A stretch of DNA of 64,000 bases from Branchiostoma floridae (lineage: Eukaryota > Chordata > Leptocardii > Amphioxiformes > Branchiostomatidae): assembly GCF_000003815.2 (NCBI RefSeq), contig NC_049982.1:32440878-32504877 (forward strand), given 5' to 3'. Of the stretch, positions 9,264 through 22,300 are shown in pieces. Below the pieces are notes generated by a model. That model made no database searches. It was not told the origin of the DNA and saw only the letters and a program-made list of their open reading frames with translations. The position numbers and the translations under genes were made by a program. The stretch's first letter is position 1; each line of letters starts with the position of its first letter.

Positions 9264-12200
9264 TTCCAACAACCTAAACCTTAAGTGAAATGATACCCAA
9301 CTCAACCCACACCCATCCAACTGCCGAAAATGGATGGTCCCTCTCTCTCACCTCCTGAAGTTTGTGAAATAGATGGTTCATCGGACTCCCTTACTTACCA
9401 GAAGCTGAAGATCATCAAATGAATGTGCCCTCTTCCTTTCCCAACATGTAAAACTGTCCCTCCCTTCCTGGCCCCTCACCTCCATATGAAATGGACAGTC
9501 CCTCTGTGTTGGAATCATTTGGTAGGTGTGCAGCGGTTGTAGAAAGGAAAGTCAAGTTCGAAAATGGTTAACCTGGGGGTTTTGCGATGGCGAAAATTCT
9601 TATCATTTACCAACTTAGTATAACAATTTGTTCTCATTAATCATTCAAATGAGGTCATTATTTGGCATATTTGGTTTTCATCAATATTCCTATCTTTCAC
9701 TTCTAGAACATTTAAGCTCAAACTTTGAAGCTCAGCTGCAGTATCGTAAGCAGTCGCTATGAGGCCCGTTATTGAACTTGATTTTTTTGTGACCCCCTAT
9801 CTATCCACAAAATATCATTAGGATCCATCAACAACGTCTCTAGTTATCTTGTATACAGACAAACGCACTTACGTACACAGCCCGATGCTGTAAGAAAAAG
9901 CCAGATCAACTATGTTCGAACTTGACCTTTCTTTTCACAAACGCTACACACCTGCCTAATAGCATTGAGATCCATCAACAACATCTCGAGTTATCTTGTT
10001 CACAACCAAGCGCACTTACGTACAAAACCAGCTACAGCACCGTAGGTAAAAGTCAGTTAAACCATTTTCGCACTTTCGACCTTTCTCTCCACAACCGCTA
10101 CACACCTGTCAAATATCCTGAAGATACACAAGCATCTTCTCGGGCGTACGCTGTCCACAAACAGGCGCACAAACTTTACAAAGCTGCAGTACCGTAAGAA
10201 AACGCTAGGTAAATTATATTCGACCTTGACTTACCTTTCCATAACCGCTACACACCTACCAAATATCACCAAGTTCCATCCACAACTTCTCCAGTTATAT
10301 GCTGGTAACCTACATACAGACCCAAAAAGTCCTAGCTCAACCGTTTCCATACCCTTCTTGACGAAGACAAAAAGTCCTGGCTCAACCGTTCCCATAAACT
10401 TCTGCCATTCTGGCGAAGACAATTAATGGTCCCTCTGTCTTGGGATCATTTCGTAGGTGTGTAGCGGTTGTAGAAAGGAAGGTCAAGTTCGAAATGGTTA
10501 ACCTGGGGTTTCCTATAGTATTATCAAAGTTGACCTTCCTTTTTGTTAACCCTACCCATCCACCAACTATCCACAACCGCTACTCAACAAATATAATAAA
10601 GATCCATCACACACCTTCTTGAGTTATGCTGACATACATACACACCCATACGGCAGCCATTCCAGCATGGCGCGCAACAGAAAACATGAACCTTTTTTGG
10701 CGATAGTAAAAATTCCTATCATTTACCAACATAACATTAAAGTTTGTACTCATTAATCATTCAAATGAGGTCCTTATTTGCATAATTGATATTTATCGAT
10801 ATTATCATCTTTAAGCTCAAACTTTGAAGCTCAGCTGCAGTATCGTAACCAGTCGCTATGAGGCCCATTATCGAACTTGACCTTCTTTCTTGTGATCCCT
10901 ACCTATCTATCCACCAAATATCATTAGGATCCATCAACAACGTCTCGAGTTATCATGCCCACAGCCAAACGCACTTAAGAAAAAGCAAGATCAACCATTT
11001 CGACCTTGACCTTTATTTTCACAAACGCTATACACCTGTCTGGCCTAATATCATTGAGATCCATCAACAACATCTCGAGTTATCTTGTTTACGCACTTGC
11101 GTACTAAGGAGGTTAAAATTTTTAACCTCCTTGTACGTACAAAGCCAGTTACAGCACCGTAGGTACGCCAGGTAAACCATTTTGTGTGTACAAGACCAGC
11201 ATTCGTGTTTGTAGAAGACCAGCTAGCATAACTTGAGAAGGCTTTGATGGATTGTATTGATATTTGGTATGTGGGTAGGTCTTGGTGAGACCTAGAAACA
11301 ATTAGATTTGGGGCCGCCCAGGAACTTGTTAGGGTACTGCAGCACCTAATTTGCATAATTGATAAGGAAATGCTATAATCACATTGTGGTAAATGGCAGG
11401 ATTTTTACTTGTGCCATTTGGAAGCTATGTTAAGGTAAACATCATTGAACATTAATTATGCAAATAAGGTCTTTCTTACCATAGATTGTGCATATCTGTT
11501 GTTTGGGGGGAATGATCAAGTAATATAATTTATGCAAAGGAGGACCTCATTTGCATAATTCATGACAAACATAACTGATACACCAATTGTAAAGTTCAAG
11601 ATAATTTTGCGAAGGTATGGGGTAGTGGAACGCTAGTTTATAATCATATTGTCGCTGCTTCTACAGAACCTATCACCGAAGCTGCTGATGCCTCATGCTG
11701 GCTACACAAGGTGCATGACATGCCGCTAGTATGCATGTATTAAGGAATTATTTCATAAGCACCCCAACCAACATAGAATCATAGAACTGAACAGAAAACT
11801 AAATGTAGCACAGTTTACTGCATCACATAACTGTATACTTCTTTCTAAAATGACTGAAAAGTGAAATCAGACTGCTGGTGTTCATTCCTGCTGGACTTGT
11901 AAACCCATCTAAAGCTGTTATTACTTCCATGGAGGTTATATTTTCACTAGCGTTTTCTGTGTGTCTGTGAACAAGATAACTCAAGAACGGCTGGATGGAT
12001 TGGCTTCATACTTGTTGTGTTGGTATGACAAAAGCTGGAAATAATTAGATCCCCCCTAGCGGCTTCCCTTGTTACTGCAGCGGAACTTCCAGTTTTGATA
12101 TCTCGCGTTCTAAACAGGCTATGGTCACGATTTATGAGGTGTTAAGCTTATAGCTCTTGCGATCAGCAAGAAGTGACGTGATTAGAGACTAAATTTGGAA

Positions 12201-12762
12201 TTGCAGGGGCATTTTTGTAAAAGAACATTCCGAAGAGGATATCTGAAGAAAGGAAAGACGGATTTCCATTATTTAGGGCATGCAGGTAGCTTAGGCTAAG
12301 GTGTACACAATGATATGCATGCTATGCAAATGGAGACTTAATTAGCATAATTAATGAGGAACGTATATAATTCCATCGTTTTCCATTGCTGGACTTCAAT
12401 TAATGTAACGCATGTAATTCATGACTGGTGAAACATGAACAGATATCAAACATTCAAATGAGGCACTAATTTGCATACTTAATGCAAAAATGGCAAAAGC
12501 GTATGATAAATGATGGGATATTTTACTTGTTACATGTGTAAGCTAATCAATGATGAACATTACCATTACAAATCATGTGAATGTATATGTCATTTGCATA
12601 ACATCTACGTATAACATCTATAAAAGCTCTTTATATTTCATGGAGGAACTTCCAACAACCTAAACCTTAAGTGAAATGATACCCAACTCAACCCACACCC
12701 TCCAACTGCCGAAAATGGATGGTCCCTCTTTCTCACCTCCTGATGTGTGTGAAATGGATGGC
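9264..12762. repeat. Repeat-rich block bounded by ~112-bp direct repeats
   Basis: TTCCAACAACCTAAACCTTA starts both 9264-9376 and 12650-12762, which match closely over about 112 bp. Between them an inner segment is duplicated with a 1,099-bp offset (for example GTCGCTATGAGGCCC at 9753 and 10852). The phrase GGTAGGTGTG.AGCGGTTGTAGAAAGGAA recurs at about 9520 and 10454, and its reverse complement (ACCTACCAAATAT type) recurs several times. A 13-bp-arm hairpin AAGGAGGTTAAAA/TTTTAACCTCCTT lies at 11106-11132. No transposase frame is visible. Confidence 0.6.
11925..12065 (+). repeat. Dispersed CCATGGAGG-type repeat fragment
   Basis: The phrase TCCATGGAGGTTATATTTTC followed by GTGTGTCTGTGAACAAGATA, GGCTGGATGGATTGG and AATAATTAGAT recurs in degraded form near 11215-11320 and on both sides of the assembly gap (17905-18260). 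This is an interspersed repeat; family name unknown to me. Confidence 0.5.
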
Positions 12763-12879
12763 ATTATATGACATTAGTTGTATGTTTTTCGATTCTTTTT
12801 TTTTCAAACTATGGCACATATGCGCTCATTTTACAGCTGCATTGCACGATTCACAGTTACTGACAGTAGGGTCAAAAAC

Positions 12880-12960
12880 ATTTCGGAAATGGCCGAAAAA
12901 TGATGCCTGCGTCAATGTCATCCATACAATCAAAGCAACATGGCCTAATACAATGGTAAC
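12880..12960. repeat. Fragment of the GTGGCCTAA-ended repeat family
   Basis: The sequence TGTCATCCATA.AATCAA....CATGGCCTAA matches the terminal region of the element at 60878-61347, and a further fragment lies near 15150-15180. Only one end is recognisable here. Confidence 0.45.
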
Positions 12961-13154
12961 TATATAGTGCCTTTTATTGCATCGTAAAAAAACAATAAAT
13001 AACTTTCCCTTTCTCTGATTACCCTATCCATGATCGCAAAAATATTCCACTGACGACCAAACCACTTTCGATCCATCCAGCTTTCATTGACTTGTGAAAC
13101 AAAAGAAAAGCTGTTGTCTGTGGAATAGGATCTGACCACGTGGAAAGTTGACGC

Positions 13155-13250
13155 AACACACTTCCGGGAAATCACTTCCCACAATGCAGCAGTCGCGCAG
13201 GCGCAACACGTCTCTACGCGAGTAGTCCAATATCGTCGCCATGATGTCGG
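13155..13250 (+). promoter_or_regulatory. TIA1 promoter: ETS, ZNF143-like, NRF1 and YY1-like cluster
   Basis: In order: ACTTCCGG at 13160-13167 (ETS/GABP core), CTTCCCACAATGCA at 13175-13188 (like the ZNF143/SBS TTCCCANNATGC core), CGCGCAGGCGCA at 13194-13205 (near-perfect NRF1 palindrome) and CGCCATGATG at 13238-13247 (YY1-like, often at the start site). No TATA box is present. The first coding exon begins about 100 bp downstream. This motif set is typical of broadly expressed CpG-type metazoan promoters. Factor binding is inferred. Confidence 0.7.
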
Positions 13251-13318
13251 GGCCTGGCCAGGTTGGGCCGTATTTTTGTGTCTTACCCTCTTTCTCTTCA
13301 CGTTTTCCTCCCTTTTAA
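13241..13318 (+). other. Possible upstream ORF in TIA1 5' leader (25 codons)
   Basis: ATGATG at 13241 opens a 25-codon frame (MMSGPGQVGP...) ending with TAA at 13316-13318, 35 nt before the main ATG. It matters only if transcription starts upstream of 13241. The pyrimidine tract and AG at 13331-13350 resemble a splice acceptor, so part of this stretch might be spliced out of the 5' leader. Confidence 0.3.
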
Positions 13319-13353
13319 ACACTAACCTGAACAACTCTTTTATTTTCCAGAGT

Positions 13354-16300
13354 ATGGAGGATGAATCCCGCCCGCGTACCTTGTAAGTACAAAGTTTCCC
13401 GAACCGTTAGATTTGTTTCTTGAATTTTTGCGATGCGAGTTGATAAAAGTGTGATGTCGATGTGCCGGTCTTTTCTCTGTTCGCACGCCGTCCACTTAAA
13501 CCGGCTTTTCTCTCCCCCGTAACAACAGGTACGTGGGAAACCTCAGTCGTCAAGTCACAGAGCAGCTGATATTGCAACTGTTCGGAGCGATCGGTCCATG
13601 CAAGAGCTGTAAAATGATCTCGGAGGTAAGAGTGCCGTCCATGTTGGTGTGTATGTGTGACTGCCACCGAGTCATGCCACCTTTTCTTTACCCCCCGGAA
13701 AAAGTATAACTACAGGCTTGAATGCTTTTGTGATTTCTTACGACGATGTTTCCAATGTCAGAAGTGTGTAATGCCCGTGTTTTCTTTGTTCCAGCATGCC
13801 GGGAATGATCCATATTGCTTCGTCGAATTCTACGATCACAACCACGCTTCGGCAGCGTTAACGGCAATGAATGGCAGGAAAATAATGCACAAGGTAAGGG
13901 CCACTTCCTGTCTGGGACTGGACTCAAGTTCCGGTTCATCTTATCATGTAGATGATTCCCACACACAAAACTACACTCTGGTATTCATCATCTGTGTCAT
14001 TCATCCTGTTTACACCTTCTTTTGTTTCCTATTTTACTTTGGGATTCATGATATTTTTATGGGTCCCCACTGACAAAAAGGAGAACTAGCAGAAAATGTA
14101 GCATACATTAACATGTGCATGTGATATTTCTATCATTTGCACAAAATAAAAAAAAATGCAAAGCACTAGGGATGTGTTGAAGTTGTCTAAATGATTTTTG
14201 AGAGCTCTTGAAGAATATTTTACAGCATTTGCTGCATATATATATATATATAATATGACAGACTAGCATCTACACATGCCTACCCCCTCCCCAGAAGGAA
14301 GCTTTGGTTCACGGTTTCAAAGCAAAAATGCATGAACGTAAAACTTGTTATGTGGACCATCTCCAGTCAGTGGTTGTTAAATTCTGCAATAATGCGGACA
14401 CACAACAAAACAGTCTAACATCTAATAGAATTGGTTTAGTGTCATATTTCTTTATCAACATCAAGTCTATTGATCAAGAACCCGGGTAGGAAAATTTAAG
14501 TGTCTAGTTTACTGTGAGCTGGGAAAGTACTATACTTGAAATACTTCATGATTATCTGTTTACAGGTAAAGGATTTATTTATGTGTTTTTTTCTTCTATA
14601 TCCTGCTATGTTGTCTTACAGAATTTTCTATGCCGTGGCAAAATTACCAACAGCTAACCATGAAATTCTCATAATAACACTACTGGTACTACTACCATTT
14701 ACTGCACTTAAGTTCTTGAATTTCATAATGTGGTGTGGGGCTCTTTCCAGACAACTTGATATCAGTATTGCAAATATTCAGAAATGTTTGCGGGGGTTTG
14801 ATCTTTTCGGTTATCGCAGGGCTCGCTTAACAGCAAACTCCGACCATAGAGAAAATGTTTGTTCCATCTTTACCTTGCCTACCCAGTATCTGCTCTTAGG
14901 GGTGAAAGCACTCTGAAAGAAAGTGTTGAGAAGTCAACAATTGAAATGAAACAATAGATTGAAAGCAGAGCCCATGTGCAAATACAACAACAAGGAAATA
15001 CAGGGAAAGTTATATGGCTCCAAGGACAACCTTTACACAAGGTTGCACATAGTATCTTATGAGGCAATATGAGTCGGCAAGTTTCGGACTTCCGTGAAGC
15101 ATCAGATAAGGTGATTTTTTTTGAGAACAGGTGAAAAGTAACGCGTGCATGGATGTCATCCATAAAATCAAGTATGTGCGGCCTTAGATTAAGTTAGAAA
15201 AATGTTGTGTTTCCTGTTTCAGTCCTAGAAATATGGTCGGTAGGTAGGGGTTATCTTTATTTTATATTTTTAGACTTTGGCCAAACTTAAATGATACAAT
15301 AAAGTTATTAACGTAAAACTGAAATGCACAAGGACACAATTTTCCAATGTCAAACTTAAATTGTGTACGTAATGGTTTCAAGTCTGGATAAGTTTGTTTT
15401 TTTTAGTTAGTAATTTTACTTGAATAGGAAGCAGTCTGAATAAAAACTCTACCTAGAAACTTTGTGACTTGCTTACCCCAAAAAAGGCTAGGGTCGGCAG
15501 GTTTTTCTAGGGTAGGTGGGGAAACAGGAAACACAACATTTTTTCATGGGTCCTAGAAAAATTTTACCAGCAAGATTTTGCAAGCTCTGCCTGGAAATGG
15601 TGCATTCAAATGTGGACCAAAAAGTGCATGTAATTTACCCCCAAACATCCGTAAGCTTAATGTAGCCAGTATAATGGTAAATGGACACAGAATTTACAAC
15701 GTTACTGATTAATTTAGCATTTTAGTGAAAGATACCTCAAAGGAGTCCCTACAGAAAGGTCATAGCATAATAATTTGATAATGATACTTTCAAGTAGTAA
15801 CACAAGCAAGTTCAAATATATTTGCATCAGTAATTTGATACAATATTGATTTTTTTTCCCATGAAAATTGTGCTGCCAAAATAAATTACTCAAAATATGT
15901 CCTACGAAGTGTGATGTGTTCAGCCAAACAAATTTCAAGAGCAGCCCAATTTTGGTATAGTAACTGTTCCACATACATGTACAAGCTATAGTCAGCTCTA
16001 GTAGCAGACAATAGGCACCAGCAGGTATTGAATATGGTGGAATGTATATTGTGAAGGTGTGGAGGGCTCTTTGTCCTGCATGTCTGTCATGTAAATTGCT
16101 TTGAGTTTGAATGTATACAAGAAAGTTATGGTCAAGAATTCATCCTCATACATTGAATTGTCCCGTAGTGTTACAAGAACATCATCATCATTATCAAAAT
16201 GGCTTATGATAACAATGCATTGCAGACAATGACTGAATTGTGCTTTCTGTTGGTTTACATTATGTGCAATGTATTACACATTTTAAGTATATGCAGTAGT

Positions 16301-19300
16301 AGTAATATAATAATAAGGCTCGAAATACTTTTTGTGGATACCTACACTGGTGCATGTAAAGTTGAAAATAACCTGCACCAGACAAACTACAACGGCTGTA
16401 CCACTCAGAATTTTGGAATCAGACTAGAGTCTGTTAAGAAACCATTGCCATGATTATTTCTCTTATAGTATACTTCTCAGGTGGTTAAAGTCCATGCAGC
16501 TTGTAAAAAGCCACACACACCTACATCATATTTAAACCCAGTACATGGACCAGTGCAGGTTAAGTGCAGGTAGACATCAGAAATACCTGCACAGCTCCAA
16601 TTTTACCTGCACCTGCATGTGCAGATGGTATTTCGAGCCCTGTATTAAAATTGAAATAATGCATTGGCATTAAATTAGCTTCGGCATGCAAAAAGTCATA
16701 AAATCAATTGCTTTTATATAAGTTTGATACAAGTTTGATACATGTAAGTATGAGGCTAAGTTTTATATATTGTTTTATATGTCACACTTGTTGCTTTGTG
16801 TCAAGTTACTTAGTTTTCAACCACACTCATTTATATACAGGTTACACTTGCGTGGCAAATGTCTGTAGTATTTTGGTTTAATAGGAAGTTAGGCAGCAGT
16901 TAGGTTAGACCAAGCAGGTTTTGAATAAACCTCCTTGGTTTCTGTAAATGCATTTAACTTCGCAAGGATTTACTTTCTTGGTTGCGGTAAAATGCAGTGG
17001 TTTTAAGTTTGCGGTAGTGCCATAGACTGCAGTCTCATGCTATAATGGAAAAATGTTCTCTGTGGTTTTAAGTTCTGGCTGGTGTAGTCACCGCAAAAAC
17101 CGTGAATATAAAACCACCACGAACATTTCTGCTTTTACAGTAGTGTATGGCCCTATGTGGGGAACTTCAGGTATCGAACATCACGTAAAAAAGCCCAATA
17201 CACTAGGGCTGGGTATCGGTACAGCACACCGGTACAAAACCGTTTTTCTTATTGGACCGGTCTAGAAAAAAACGGACCTGACAAAATTAGGTGGACCAGA
17301 TGTTGGACCGATTAGAAAATTAACAGATTATTTTATCAGGCATTCACATGCTTTGGCGCTTGCAGGTGGAAGAAAATAACAAGAGTGAAGTAGAGTAGAG
17401 TTTATAGTAATTTCTACCAAGTTTTACAGCCAATCGTACAGGTGCAGTTAGCATTGTAGGATTTTAAAACGCCAGTGTAAGTCTAATACTCCACCTAACA
17501 GATTTCTTTGTAGTGAAATGGACCATTGGTATGAGTCATACTGAATCAGGTCCAGGTTCAGGTACGGACCTGGACCTGATCCTCTAGACCTGAACCAGAC
17601 CTGGACCTGGATTTTTGGTACTGGTACCCACCCCTACAATACACCTATTGAGAATAGTAACACAAAACAGTGTGTCTGACTGAAAATGGCCTCACTGCCC
17701 TACCGGCTATTGAAAAAGGTCACCTCGAGGTTGTCTTACCTTACCTAACCCCCTGTAGGGGTCATTGACCTTGGAATCATCACCCCATACATAATCTTGT
17801 GTCATGCACAGCTTTTCCGAAAGTTGATGTCTATGAGTATAATGGGCTGTTAATTGTTTGTAATTTCTGAGCTTTTTTACCGGATCTTGATAGGCACTTC
17901 CTTTTTACCTCCATGAAAAATGGAGGTCTTGATTTTTGGTGTCTGCGTACTCTCCAAGCAGAGGTTAGGCTCCGACTGTTTTTTAACGTTTGTTTCAGTC
18001 GTTTTTATCGGGCTTTCTATTTTGTCATTTTTCTTTGAGTACGCCAGCCAGTTAGGTNNNNNNNNNNNNNNNNNNNNNNNNNNNNNNNNNNNNNNNNNNN
18101 NNNNNNNNNNNNNNNNNNNNNNNNNNNNNNNNNNNNNNNNNNNNNNNNNNNNNNNNNATATTTTGGACCTCTGGATGGATTGTAATGATATTTGGTTTGT
18201 GGATAGAGACTGGTTATGGTCACTTTTTCCCCCTGGTGTGACATTGGTATTGCAGGAGAACTTGCAAAACTTTATTATAAATGAAGCTAATTACAGCCTT
18301 ATTTGCATAAGCGATAAGACAAGATGAAACAACAAATCTACAAATGCTCGAAATATTCAAGGAGGTGTGAGATCCAGGGATCTCCCCAGAATTTTTTTAG
18401 TATAGTGGAGGAGCTGGCAAAAATAACCCGAACCAACACGCTGCACTTTCATATAGTGGAGAGCCTCCATTATTCCATCCTCTGGGGAGGACTCTGTGGT
18501 CTCTGAACTCGTTTGCTACAGTTAGGATTTAAGCAATATTTTAAATTATAACTTCCTCAATTTTAATTAGAACAATTTTGTTACGTTTTTAGAATGAATT
18601 TGATATTTGTTTGTTTTCAGTAGAATTGTTTCAACAAATAGAAGTGTAATGCTGAGTTTTAAAAGACCTCTACACATATAACCAGCTGTTTATTGGTTGT
18701 TGTTAATATTTTAACAATTGCAGTTTCACCTGAATTCAAATCTTGAATTTCTATATATATGTCCACCTTTAGAATTTTACTAATACCGCACCAAAGCTGA
18801 AAGAATTTTACAATTAGAAATATACTACTGTCAATGTTTTATTTTGCATGTAAATTTTTGATAGCATGCAAAATTTTTTGGCTGTGCAGAATTTTGATAA
18901 TACTGTTAATTTATGTAAGTAGTTACATTAAGTTACATGTATCATGTGGCATCTTACAGACTAGATATGCCAGGCTGTGCCCCCTCAAAAATCAAACATA
19001 CTGTAAATGCATTTAAGTTTGCTGGAATTTAAATTCGTATTAGTGGGAAAATGGAGAGTTTACAATGGTTTTTTAAAAGTTTCCAGTAGCATCATAGGTA
19101 GTCACATAATGTAATGGAAGAATGTTTGCAGTGGTTTTGAGTTGAAGATAAAGTGGCCACCCAAAAAACTGCGAACATAAAACTACGGAGAACAGTTATA
19201 CATTTGCAGTACTTGATATAGTGTGCTTGACGTATAATACCTTGAGTGTACACTATATGTTATATACACTATGCATTTTGGTCAAATGTCCCCGTGAAGC

Positions 19301-22300
19301 AAATTTTGAGAGAAAAATTCTTAGATTTTGTGTCATAGTTAGATAGTTATCTTGAAAAGGTCCCCATTTGTATCTTTAATGGTGTCCTGACAGTCTGTTG
19401 GAATTGCCCCATGCACCATAGCGTTGGGGAGTTCCAATGCTAATGAATTGAAGCAGGTGGCGCGGTGCTGCCCATGTCATGTCAATATGTGTAGTGCCAG
19501 GCTGTGTTCCATCGATTGGATCAGTCCCATGCTTATGACGACCAATCAGACACTGACATGAGTATACCCCCGGGGGACCTGTTGTTGGAGTTAATTTGCA
19601 TGAGTGCTCACTCTACCGAGTGGCAGGGCTACCTTTCACACACCCTCCTCACAAAGAGACAACATTACGGGGAGCCATGACTAGTGCAGTGCAAACACAG
19701 ACAGTGAGTATGAGCTCGTTTTCTCTCAGAACCATGCCCATTCGCAGCCACTTGTACGTATGCACTATTCCGTATGGAAGGTACATTTCCGTACAAAGAG
19801 CGCCTTTTGAATGTTCGTAGCGTGCTTGGGCCCTAAAATATTGTCGGGACACAAAACCCATCAAGTTGATTAACTTTTAGCATCCCTCAATTGATTTCAA
19901 GAATGAGGAGTGGGTGTGTTATTCGCGAAATATATTTTAGAGCACAGGCTGTTGCATGTTTTTCGCTAAAATGGTCACTTTTTATACTTCGTTAACCATA
20001 AAATTCAACAGGAACACCATTCTTATGTTTTTGGGAGTTGTAAATTTCTGAAAATTTGTATCAACGTTTAATGAATTTCTTAAACTTCAAGTATATCTTC
20101 ATTTCACAAAGAATGGAAATATATCTTTTTGGAACAAAATTAGTGAAAGTACAAATGAAGCGTTATTTGGCTTTTTTTTATCATTTGCATCAATATTGAG
20201 TTGTAGAATAAATGATGTCCCATGGCACATGGGGCTGAGTCAGCACCTTTAAGCTGGCAAATGTACATTTAACTAATTAGATCTGGGGATGTGAAAAAAT
20301 GGGCCGCTTGGATCGTAGCTGTAAAACGTTGGACTGTTCTTGGTCCAGTCTAGCCAATACAAGAAATTGACATGGAGAAATTGAGCTTAGGCCAGTTGGG
20401 GCTTTTTTTTTACATACATCTGTACAGAAAATGCCTAATATCCTTTTTTCAAGTGTAGCATATTTTGCTGCAAGTATATCTAGCCTTGTATTTTATAGAA
20501 GTGGTCTCAGCTTAGAAACATACACATAGATGTACTGCTATGCACTGCTGGTGAAAAGAGGATGGCTGGGCGTCCTAGATGTATCCTCAAAACTGAAAAT
20601 TGATGAGATCGGAAAGAAAATTTCAATGCTTTCATTGATTTTGTTCACACTTAACTTAAATTGAGAGCCTTTAAATTCATCATTTTCTGCAAGTAGATCT
20701 TAGACCTAAGGAATTAAATTGGGGTGTCCTTAGCAGAGAATAGGAGAAATGTTTGGTAGTGCCAATGTCATTGTGCCTTGTGTAAGCAATGAAAGGCTTT
20801 GAATTTGGCTACAATGGCTATTACAAATAGTTGTGGTTCATGTGAAATTCCATTTGTTTTGTGCATTATCATTTGAATTTTGATTGTAAAAAAATTGTAA
20901 ATATTCTGCAGGGTTGGGCAAGTTCATTGGCCTGATTGCCTGTTGAAAGTAAAAGGGCTGATTGGGCAAGTGCTTATTGTTCTATCAGGGCTCGAAATAC
21001 TTTTTTCTGCATACCTGCACCGGTGCAGGTAACATTGGAAATGACCTGCACCATTCTGAATTTATGAAATATGGATCATACTAAAATTGTTGAGGAACCT
21101 TTGCTATTTTTTCTTTTATACTTAGTCAATGCAGCTAATAACAATCCACATACACCGACATCATAAGACATTTATGTAAAAAAAAACAGTACATGGACCA
21201 GTGCATGTTAGGTGCAGGTAGACACCAGAAATACCTGCACTAACTTGCATATGCAGGTGGTATTTCGAGCCCTGTCTATACTTGCCCGATGGGGCCAGTG
21301 AGATTTTTTTCCAGGTGACACCATGCACTTCTGTTTTAAATTGTTAAGCTGTATATTGTATCACTATGCGTTGAGTTTTTGCAAACATAACATTGGTGAG
21401 AATAAAGCATTGGTAGTGTAAAAAGAGTCTCTTTATTCAAAAAAGGTAATCCCTACCTATCACCCTAATTTTTTTCATCACTGTCAAACAGGAAACATTT
21501 TTTCGTAGGCCTATTTGCATCATAGGGTAGGTGATTTAAAAAAAATGAATATGTCAAACTCGGCTCTATTTTGTTTGTATTGATTTTATCCAGAAAGGTT
21601 TGCATAATTATTACACTCTTTTAATGTTTATTGCCCTGTTGACTCTTATTCCAATATGAATGGATTAAGCAGGTCCTTAAGCCATTTTTACAGCTAGGCC
21701 AGAAATCAGTTTGAAATGGGGGAGTCTAAATGGGAGTTATGGAAAAGCTGGATCCAATTTGAATGTACAGTATGTTTTATCGAAATCTGCGGTGTGAGCT
21801 AAGGTTGTTTGATAACCTCTGTACCATGAAGAGCAATTTAAAAAAAAAAACTCTGCTGTATGGATTAGCCCCTGCGAACAAGAACTTATACCGGTATGAC
21901 ACAGGATGCCATTGGGCAAGCAACAGTTGTTGTAATTAATAAGGTGCTGTACCACACCACATTCTAGATCTCGGTCATTGTCCATAAATTCTGCATTACC
22001 TGAAAATACTGCTACGGTACCTTTAATCGCCATTAGGACTTCAAAAGCTGTCAACATGCCAGAATTCAAAGTAATACATCAAAAAGTTCTCGAGTTGTAG
22101 GTGCAAACGCATGAATGGTAACAAAATAATATTATGAAGGTATCCTTGCTATATAAAAGCCATGTCTTCCAGCCGTATCTGTAACATGGTTCTTTGGCTC
22201 CAGTATGAAGACCATGCAGTCACTGGTTATTAGTCCCAACCAAGAACTGTCACAAACCGACACAACTGCCAACAATGTAGCCTGATTAAATCTCGCTTAT

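Noticed and set aside
14536-14916. 126-codon hydrophobic open frame in TIA1 intron 3
   Set aside because: No splice signals or recognisable homology; low-complexity, membrane-like composition expected by chance in T-rich intron sequence.
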